Shown here: one piece after another, positions 58,060 to 64,000 of the stretch
How the letters are laid out: each line of letters begins with the position of its first letter
Position numbering within the stretch: the stretch's first letter is position 1
NCBI GenBank assembly: GCA_030418115.1
Contig: JAUHQD010000006.1
Location: 124,001-188,000, forward strand
Reading direction: 5' to 3'
DNA: 64,000 bases
Source: Alteromonadaceae bacterium BrNp21-10
GTDB lineage: Bacteria; Pseudomonadota; Gammaproteobacteria; Enterobacterales; Alteromonadaceae
Program-made: the position numbers and the translations under genes
The notes under the pieces: model-generated
The model's input: the letters and a program-made list of their open reading frames with translations, nothing else
Told to the model about the DNA's origin: nothing
Database searches by the model: none

Positions 58060-58638
58060 TTATTTGACCTTGCTTGAGTTTGAAGAGCCGCCGGTTAATG
58101 AAATACGCATCGCCGTCTCAACATCAATGTCTAACGGGCTTACTTTCTCTTTGTCAATGTACAGGGTATAACCGCCAATTTGGTAGCTAAAAGGAATATA
58201 CACCGCCAATTTATTTTCATCTTCAAATAGACTATTGGCGCCATCATGATTGGTCACAAAGCCGATCAGGTGAATATGCTCTGTCATCTCAACAGAGACC
58301 ACACTTTGCATTTTTTGTTTTTGGCCGACGTTGATTAAGTTAACCGCATCTTGAATTGCCCCATAAAGGGTTTTTACTAGCGGTATTTTCTCAAATAAGC
58401 TGCCGCCCCAATTAAGAAAAGCCTGAATAAAGTAGGCGTTGACCATCAGCCCAGCCACAAACAGTAGCGCCAAACAGGCCACTAAACCAAGCCCTGGAAA
58501 ATAGTATGCATCAGGAATAATCGGCGTAATGGCCAATTCAATAGATGCTACCACCCAATACAGTGCATACACCGTTAACATAATCGGAATAATGGCAACC
58601 AAACCTTGGGCCATGATCAGCAATACTTTTTTCAACAT
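58060..58638 (-). CDS. DUF502 membrane protein
   Basis: This 192-residue protein has two or three N-terminal membrane helices (about 5-28, 48-72) and a conserved soluble segment with TLYGAIQDAVNLI and VVSVEMTEHIHLIGFVTN, typical of DUF502. The function is unknown, although plant homologues act in membrane traffic. It is divergent from the AsmA-like gene. Confidence 0.85.
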   Translation of the reverse strand: MLKKVLLIMAQGLVAIIPIMLTVYALYWVVASIELAITPIIPDAYYFPGLGLVACLALLFVAGLMVNAYFIQAFLNWGGSLFEKIPLVKTLYGAIQDAVNLINVGQKQKMQSVVSVEMTEHIHLIGFVTNHDGANSLFEDENKLAVYIPFSYQIGGYTLYIDKEKVSPLDIDVETAMRISLTGGSSNSSKVK

Positions 58639-58702
58639 CAGTTTTATCCAGCTAATTTAACGAATGATAAAGTGACACAAAAACAACCTAACTGATATAT
58701 AT

Positions 58703-58720
58703 AATCCGAACTCAGGATAA
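58703..58720 (+). repeat. Dispersed near-palindromic motif, copy 5
   Basis: AATCCGAACTCAGGATAA is the most diverged copy. It lies in the divergent gap between the DUF502 and AsmA-like genes. Confidence 0.45.
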
Positions 58721-58830
58721 GCAACAGCGGTCATTAGTGTTATTTCAGCAACATTCAAAGTGCATGCCACAGAGTATTCAAATGTTCTGTTACACTAATG
58801 CTATTAGTTAAATTATTTAAAGAGAATGTG

Positions 58831-59613
58831 ATGAAAAAAGGTCTGATATTTTTAGCTGTGTTAGTACTACTTATCGCTGGCGGAGCTTGGTATATGTTAA
58901 GTGGCGCTGGGGATTTTATTCGTGCGCAAATCGAGCAGCAGGGGAGTAAATACCTTGGCACCTCAGTGTCGTTGGCTAAAGTTGACTTAGCTCTGACGGA
59001 TGGACGAATGACCCTCAGTGCGCTGCAGGTTAAAAATCCCCAAGGTTTCAGCGATGAAGATGCATTCAGTGTCGATTCTATCACCCTGGATTTAGGCGAG
59101 GTTCTAAGTGAGCCCTATGTGGTACAGACTGTTAGCATCAATGCGCCGGTTTTTCTTTATGAAGTCGATGCCGCCGGCAAGGGCAATCTGATTGCGTTAA
59201 AAAACAACTTACAAGCGAACTTGCCCAAAACTAAAGACCAACCGGCCCCTAAAAATGGCGCGAATCCGCTGGTGATAGTTGAAAACGTCACGGTCAGTAA
59301 AGTCCGTCTTAAGTTCAATTTTGAAAAACTGCCTACCGGTGAATTGGATATCGACAAAAAAGCCTATGAAGTGACCTTACCCACCTTCAACGCAGGCCCT
59401 ATTGGCCAACCAAAAGGCATGCCAGCCGACCAAGTCGGTGTTGCAGTAGTTAATGCCATGCTGGATAACGTTATCGCGACTGCTAAAGCCGAAGCAAAAA
59501 AACGATTAGTCGCAGAGGCGAAGAGAAAAGCCAAAGAAAAACTCGATGAGAAAAAAGATGAGCTAGTTGATAAAGCCAAAGACAAGCTTAAAGGCTTATT
59601 TAATAAAGATTAA
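58831..59613 (+). CDS. AsmA-like inner-membrane-anchored protein
   Basis: This 260-residue protein has an N-terminal anchor (about 3-22) and a periplasmic domain with the AsmA/YicH-like pattern YLGTSVSLAKVDLALTDGRMTLSALQVKNPQGF. The C-terminus is a long Lys/Glu/Asp-rich coiled coil (KKRLVAEAKRKAKEKLDEKKD). I chose ATG 58831 over 58798, since the earlier 11 residues would put polar residues before the anchor. AsmA-like proteins are linked to lipid transport at the envelope; this is a short, single-module form. Confidence 0.78.
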   Translation: MKKGLIFLAVLVLLIAGGAWYMLSGAGDFIRAQIEQQGSKYLGTSVSLAKVDLALTDGRMTLSALQVKNPQGFSDEDAFSVDSITLDLGEVLSEPYVVQTVSINAPVFLYEVDAAGKGNLIALKNNLQANLPKTKDQPAPKNGANPLVIVENVTVSKVRLKFNFEKLPTGELDIDKKAYEVTLPTFNAGPIGQPKGMPADQVGVAVVNAMLDNVIATAKAEAKKRLVAEAKRKAKEKLDEKKDELVDKAKDKLKGLFNKD

Positions 59614-59992
59614 TCTATTCATGTGATGTGGTTGTTTTGCACAGGGTTAGTACAAAAGAAGAATGTGCAAAACAGCCTTCTCTCGAGTGGATTGTAATTA
59701 TGAATTGCGTTGGCAACGGTAACCTGAGAATCATTGGTTACACTAGGTATCCCCGTTCGTTTAGGACTCTGGGGTTGTCGCAGCCATTAAACAGCGTCGT
59801 TGGTCAAGTCTTCTTAATACCCATTAAAAATGCAAAGCTTAACTGAAATGTACCAATAGGCGCTTAGCTGATAGTCTATTCAATACTCCCATGTTTTATT
59901 TAAAACAGTAATTTTCTATTTTTTCAACATTTCATGCATCCAAAATGATCAATTGATCGTTACATTTATATCAATATAACAACAGGACTCTT
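59614..59992. other. Gap upstream of the ECF sigma gene
   Basis: This 379-base region has no gene I can support. It contains a perfect 12-base palindrome GATCAATTGATC at 59947, 35 bases before the sigma start, and is AT-rich near the gene. The promoter is not identified. Confidence 0.5.
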
Positions 59993-60523
59993 ATGGAACA
60001 CGACGAATTGTTGCCTTTACTTAGTGCTACGGCACAAGGAAATAAACAAGCTTTTGCGGATCTTTATCAAGCAACTAGCGGCAAGTTATTTGCCATTAGT
60101 TTAAAAATGCTTGGTAACCGTGCACACGCGGAAGAAGCGCTGCAAGATGCTTTTGTTAAGATCTGGCATAACGCCAGTAGTTATCATGCCTCTAAGGGGG
60201 TAGTGATTTCTTGGATGATCAGCATTGTCCGTTATCGCAGCCTGGATATGCTTCGTCATAGCAAAGTTCGCAATGAACAAAGCTTAACCGAAGAACATGA
60301 TGAGTTTGATCTTAATGACATAGATGTCACCTATGAAGATAAAAGTAAGCTAGTTGATTGCATCGAACAGCTCGAACCTCAGCAAAAACAGGTAATTCAT
60401 TTAGCTTATTACAAAGGGCTCACTCATCAAGAGCTAGTTGATCATATTGCGTCGCCTCTTGGCACAGTTAAAAGCTGGATCAGACGAGGTTTACAACAAT
60501 TGCAAAGGTGCTTAACGTTATGA
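59993..60523 (+). CDS. ECF sigma factor, SigK/RpoE-like
   Basis: This 176-residue ECF sigma factor has region 2 (about 25-90, with LGNRAHAEEALQDAFVKIWHNASSY) and region 4 (about 120-172, with VIHLAYYKGLTHQELVDHIASPLGTVKSWIRRGLQQL). It directs RNA polymerase to stress promoters. The stop overlaps the start of the anti-sigma gene (ATGA), so the two are translationally linked. The trigger is not known. Confidence 0.94.
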   Translation: MEHDELLPLLSATAQGNKQAFADLYQATSGKLFAISLKMLGNRAHAEEALQDAFVKIWHNASSYHASKGVVISWMISIVRYRSLDMLRHSKVRNEQSLTEEHDEFDLNDIDVTYEDKSKLVDCIEQLEPQQKQVIHLAYYKGLTHQELVDHIASPLGTVKSWIRRGLQQLQRCLTL

Positions 60524-61206
60524 ATTATGAAAATCAACAACTTATCGACATGCTTGCTGCTGAATATGTGTTGGGTACACTAAAAGGCGCTGCGCGTAAT
60601 CGTTTTTCTAGACTGACGCTAACCTCTACCCGAGCCCGTGAGGCAATGTGGATGTGGGAGCAGTACCTAAATAGTTTAGCCAGTTCCATTAAATCGGTGC
60701 CACCGGATGAGCATGTCTGGCAAAGGATATCGGCGAGAATAGACCCAAATGTCGTTTCTCTTCACGCTAAACCAACTAAGCCAAAGCAAACTATGTGGCA
60801 AGCATGGTCATTAATTGCAACAGCAGCTTGTGTGGTTTTAGCCTTTCTTGTTTGGCAACCCCAAGCACCTACTAGTGATGTAAAACAAATTGCATTATTT
60901 AAAAATCAATCTGAGGCAGCATTATGGTTTATTGATGTCACCGACGATAACTTAGCCATTAAAGCAAGTTCTAGTCTGGATCCGCGCACCGATAGAGACT
61001 ACGAATTGTGGATGATTTTAAAAGGTCAAGATGCGCCTATATCATTGGGCTTATTACCTAAGTCGGGTAATAAAGAGCTACTTAGGAATAGCCGATTCAA
61101 ACCTCAGGATATTGCGTTACTGGCGGTGAGTTTAGAACCATTAGGAGGTTCGCCGACAGGCTCCCCAACCGAAGTTCTGTATACAACTGAACTCGTTTTA
61201 CTATAA
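60520..61206 (+). CDS. RskA-like anti-sigma factor
   Basis: This 228-residue protein has an N-terminal cytosolic sigma-binding domain (about 1-85; LAAEYVLGTLKGAARNRF), one membrane helix (about 93-112), and a periplasmic RskA-type domain. The ATG at 60520 overlaps the sigma stop (ATGA); the GTG at 60508 is less likely. It probably holds the ECF sigma inactive until an envelope signal leads to its loss. Confidence 0.9.
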   Translation: MNYENQQLIDMLAAEYVLGTLKGAARNRFSRLTLTSTRAREAMWMWEQYLNSLASSIKSVPPDEHVWQRISARIDPNVVSLHAKPTKPKQTMWQAWSLIATAACVVLAFLVWQPQAPTSDVKQIALFKNQSEAALWFIDVTDDNLAIKASSSLDPRTDRDYELWMILKGQDAPISLGLLPKSGNKELLRNSRFKPQDIALLAVSLEPLGGSPTGSPTEVLYTTELVLL

Positions 61207-61211
61207 AAACC

Positions 61212-61241
61212 AAAAAAGCCGGACCATTGTTCGGCTTTTTT
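61212..61241 (+). terminator. Intrinsic terminator after the anti-sigma gene
   Basis: The stem AAAAGCCGGA / TTCGGCTTTT (one G-T pair) has a six-base loop and a T tract, and follows the stop codon closely. Confidence 0.88.
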
Positions 61242-61367
61242 ATGTCTAAAAATCAACTAGTTAAAAATATATTCAACTTTTAATTAATTAATTTCAGTTT
61301 ATTTGCATCCAATCTCGCATCTGCCGCGTTTCCTTTATGAATCTACTAAAAAATAAAGGACACAGTT

Positions 61368-62957
61368 ATGAAAGCATTTACTCCATCTTTAATTGCACTA
61401 GCATTTGGTACTCTAGTTAGTTTGCCAAGCTACGCTTCTAGCCATCGTGAAGCACCCAATATTAGCCGTTTTCCAACCTTAGACTCGACAGACTTCTATG
61501 CATTTAACAGCTATGAAGCCGGTCGTGATGATTACGTTACCTTGATTGCCAACTACATCCCATTGCAGGACGGTTACGGTGGGCCAAACTATTTTGCTAT
61601 GGATCCTGATGCTACCTACAGTATTCATATTGATAACGATGGTGATGCTGTCGAAGATATTACCTTCACATTTAATTTTAAAAGTATGCTGGCAAACAAT
61701 AATCAGGGTGTCGCTCTGGCTGTCGGCCCAGCAGATAATCAACGCACCGTTGCCGTACCATTAAAAAATGTCGGTGGTGTTGTTGCCGGTGATAACTCCG
61801 CCGTGAATTTTAGCGAAGCCTATACCATGAGCATGATTACCGGCTCGCAGCGCACTGGTTCACAAACCATGTTGACTAACGTCATGACCGGCGGCAATGA
61901 ATTTCACAAACCGTTGGACTATATAGGTAACAAAACCTTTGCATCAATGGACAGTTACCAAGACTATGCCGATCAGTTTGTTTATCAGGTTTCCATACCC
62001 GGATGTAGCGCCATGGCCAACGTCTTTGTTGGCCAACGTAAAGACCCCTTTGTGGTTAATTTAGGTAAAACCTTTGATTTAGTAAATTATGTACCCGTTG
62101 AAGGCGACAGTGCTCCGGGAGCTGGTGATGGGGGTGGATTCCCTGGTGGTATCACCCAATCGGTTGATAACGATGACCTAGCGGATAAAAACGTGACAGC
62201 TATTGCACTTGAAGTCCCTAAAAGTTGTATTACCGGTGATGGTAACGGCACGATAGGAAGTTGGACTACAGCCAGTTTACCGCAAGCGCGTATTTTAAAT
62301 CCTAACGCAAAATTTGCCCAAAATGCAGTCAACGGTGGTGCACTAACTCAAGTATCCCGCCTTGGTAATCCTTTAGTTAATGAGCTGGTTATTGGTCTAA
62401 AAGACAAAGATACCTTCTCTACGTCCCATCCCAAAGATGACGGACAGTTTATTGACTATGTTACTCACCCATCACTACCAGAGTTGCTTAACATTCTGTT
62501 TAAGGATGCGGTTAATACTACCCTTGGCGCTAATATTGAGACGCTTGCCCCAACTAATTTCCCGCGTAATGATTTAGTTACTGCATTTTTAACCGGTTTC
62601 CCCGGTGTTAATCAGTTAGCAACAGTAACCGGTGCAGAAATGCTGCGTCTGAATACGGGTATTCCAGCAACCATACAAACTGAGCAATCCGCATTTGGTG
62701 TTGCCGGTAATGATTTAGCGGGCTTTCCTAATGGTCGTCGTCCCGGCGATGACGTTGTTGATATTGCCCTTCGTGTGGTAATGGGACGTTTATGTTATCC
62801 CATCCCAGTCAATGGCGTTGAGACCGACCTAGGTTTGTGTACCACGGATGATGCGAGTGTCGGTAATGTACCTTTTACTGATGGTGCACCGGTTAACGCC
62901 TCAATGATGGATGCAGCCTTTCCTTACCTTGCTACACCACTCGCTGGCTCTAAATAA
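61368..62957 (+). CDS. DUF4331 secreted protein
   Basis: This 529-residue exported protein has a signal peptide (ending PSYAS) and the DUF4331 hallmark SSHREAPNISRFPTLDSTDFYAFNSYE. A family-typical N-terminal core with DATYSIHIDNDGDAVEDITFTF follows. The function is unknown. It is separated from the sigma/anti-sigma pair by a terminator and has its own promoter space, so it may be a target of that sigma factor. Confidence 0.9.
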   Translation: MKAFTPSLIALAFGTLVSLPSYASSHREAPNISRFPTLDSTDFYAFNSYEAGRDDYVTLIANYIPLQDGYGGPNYFAMDPDATYSIHIDNDGDAVEDITFTFNFKSMLANNNQGVALAVGPADNQRTVAVPLKNVGGVVAGDNSAVNFSEAYTMSMITGSQRTGSQTMLTNVMTGGNEFHKPLDYIGNKTFASMDSYQDYADQFVYQVSIPGCSAMANVFVGQRKDPFVVNLGKTFDLVNYVPVEGDSAPGAGDGGGFPGGITQSVDNDDLADKNVTAIALEVPKSCITGDGNGTIGSWTTASLPQARILNPNAKFAQNAVNGGALTQVSRLGNPLVNELVIGLKDKDTFSTSHPKDDGQFIDYVTHPSLPELLNILFKDAVNTTLGANIETLAPTNFPRNDLVTAFLTGFPGVNQLATVTGAEMLRLNTGIPATIQTEQSAFGVAGNDLAGFPNGRRPGDDVVDIALRVVMGRLCYPIPVNGVETDLGLCTTDDASVGNVPFTDGAPVNASMMDAAFPYLATPLAGSK

Positions 62958-62968
62958 GGAGGATTATC

Positions 62969-63475
62969 ATGAGAAATTTTAAACTCACTCATGTCGGTTT
63001 CATCATTGCAGCGTTTGCGCTCAGCGCTTGTAATGACAGCAACGATGAAACAGTAATGCCGATGGTAAATAATGCGCCAACGGCAACAGATGCCATGGTA
63101 ACAACGCAAACAGAAGTGGTTGTTTCAGACAGGCTAATGGCTAGCGATAGTGACGGCGATAGCCTGAACTATAGCTTAGTGACTGACGCCATGTTGGGAA
63201 TGGTTGTGGTGAATGTTGATGGTAGCTACACCTATACGCCTAACCCTGAAACAACCGGTTCCGATAGCTTTGAATTTGCTGTTAGTGATGGTGTGAATCC
63301 GCAGGTAACTGCCACTGTGAGTATCATCATTGAAGAACTGGTTGTGGATTTTGCCACAGCTGGTCGCGAAGCCTACGGTCAGGAGCCCACAGATACGCCA
63401 TTGAGCGTTAACGGTAAAGTTTTTATCAATAGCGGCTCAGAAGCTAATTTCGACGATTTACTCATAGCTAACTAA
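62969..63475 (+). CDS. Lipoprotein with a cadherin-like domain
   Basis: This 168-residue protein has a lipobox (AFALSACND) and a cadherin/VCBS-like Ig domain (ASDSDGDSLNYSLVTDAMLGMVVVNVDGSYTYTPNPETTGSDSFEFAVSDG). The remaining C-terminal tail is short and has no known motif. It begins 11 bases after the DUF4331 stop, with GGAGG upstream, so the two form an operon. Confidence 0.85.
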   Translation: MRNFKLTHVGFIIAAFALSACNDSNDETVMPMVNNAPTATDAMVTTQTEVVVSDRLMASDSDGDSLNYSLVTDAMLGMVVVNVDGSYTYTPNPETTGSDSFEFAVSDGVNPQVTATVSIIIEELVVDFATAGREAYGQEPTDTPLSVNGKVFINSGSEANFDDLLIAN

Positions 63476-63543
63476 CGGTTAATTAACAGCAAACGGATTT
63501 AACTTTTTATGGACCATGGATGGTCTTTTTTAAGGATTCGATA

Positions 63544-64000
63544 ATGAAGTACTGGCTACTATCCCCATTGTTGTTACTGAGTACATTTTTATTCAGCCCG
63601 TTGTTATCCGCTGAGGCTTTTATTCCTAGTGCAGATTATGTTGTGGCTAAATCAAACTCAAAAACATTGGCCGAACTCACTACAGAAGAATTAACCGCGC
63701 TGGTATTAGATAGTCAATTTGTTGGTAAAACGGAAATCAATCAAGGTCTGTTAAAAAGCCAATTAAGCGCTAAATATAGTAAAACCCAAAGTCCCAATAT
63801 GGGCTATTTATATGCGTGGGTATTACAAAGGGAACATAAGTTTGACCAAGCGTTAACGATAATCAGTGAAGTCTTATCTACACAATCTAACCATGTGAAT
63901 GCACGTTTGCTTAAGGCCAATATGCTTATGGTTAAAGGGCAGTTCGACCAAGCAAAGCAGCAATGCCTAGCCCTAATTGGCCACGCAAGTATTGTCACTA
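63544..64000 (+). CDS. TPR-type secreted protein, 5' part
   Basis: This open frame runs off the right edge, so only the first 152 residues are seen. It starts with a signal peptide (MKYWLLSPLLLLSTFLFSPLLSA) and has helix pairs of TPR style (YLYAWVLQREHKFDQALTIISEVLSTQSNHVNARLLKANMLMVKGQFDQAKQQC). AAGGA lies upstream of ATG 63544. It lies in the DUF4331 operon, about 70 bases after the lipoprotein gene. Confidence 0.85.
   Translation, partial: MKYWLLSPLLLLSTFLFSPLLSAEAFIPSADYVVAKSNSKTLAELTTEELTALVLDSQFVGKTEINQGLLKSQLSAKYSKTQSPNMGYLYAWVLQREHKFDQALTIISEVLSTQSNHVNARLLKANMLMVKGQFDQAKQQCLALIGHASIVT

Noticed and set aside
59628-59846. A 72-codon open frame before the ECF sigma gene.
   Set aside because: No ribosome site or domain; the composition is like intergenic sequence.
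59947-59958. Perfect 12-base palindrome GATCAATTGATC before the sigma gene.
   Set aside because: Palindromes of this length are expected several times by chance in 64 kb, and it has no second copy here.

Overview
The window looks like a chromosomal segment of a marine gammaproteobacterium of the Alteromonadales, most like the Glaciecola/Paraglaciecola/Alteromonas group. The reasons are the dedD-cvpA-purF core order at the left edge, the many Alteromonadales-type accessory genes (DUF2306, DUF4331, DUF6868-like, TonB receptor next to a TPR sulfotransferase, TSP3-repeat lipoprotein) and a moderate to low GC content judged by eye. The genus assignment is inference. No rRNA, tRNA, CRISPR array, integrase or intact insertion sequence was seen.

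Layout. 1-9000: the core dedD-cvpA-purF block ending in a strong terminator, then a Yip1 membrane protein, a LysR regulator divergent from azoreductase and SDR genes, a spermidine-synthase-like protein, a membrane-anchored AraC regulator and a DUF2306 protein. 9000-38100: a low-oxygen, nitrogen-oxide and energy island. It holds a D-2-hydroxyacid (lactate) dehydrogenase, PEP synthase, a FixL/FixJ heme two-component pair, an FNR-type Fe-S regulator, a complete nine-gene N-type ATPase operon (atpDCQRBEFAG), a small accessory insertion (two unknown genes, a DUF6868 gene broken by one TGA, a secreted beta-helix protein), lactate permease, a nirK-nirV-sco nitrite reductase operon, an odd flavin reductase-like protein, a GNAT protein, UspA-GlgC, an AhpD-like protein, a beta-CASP metallo-beta-lactamase RNase and CbpA/CbpM. 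38100-50300: LysR/VOC, MiaE, a large TSP3/sialidase-like lipoprotein, small unknowns, a YdeI-like protein, an M13 peptidase and a BCCT transporter. 50500-64000: a TonB receptor, a TPR-sulfotransferase, FKBP, an orphan fused TssB/TssC sheath-like protein, YcxB-like and DUF502 proteins, an AsmA-like protein and an ECF sigma/anti-sigma/DUF4331/lipoprotein/TPR cluster running off the end.

How the island works (inference from motifs). FixL keeps the heme-binding His of the oxygen-sensing PAS domain. The FNR protein keeps all four Fe-S cysteines and the E-SR recognition helix. Sites matching TTGAT-N4-ATCAA with zero to two mismatches lie in front of ldh, fnr, atpD, nirK, the reductase-like gene, the GNAT gene, uspA-glgC, the MBL RNase and cbpA-cbpM, and I saw none of comparable quality in the flanking core regions. 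The simplest reading is an oxygen-responsive regulon that combines nitrite reduction, fermentation/gluconeogenesis, glycogen synthesis, a second rotary ATPase and dormancy-type stress proteins. Other notable items are a dispersed near-palindromic 18-base motif in five copies, the orphan type VI-like sheath gene, and a 105-bp tandem repeat with a 210-bp higher-order period in the TSP3 gene.
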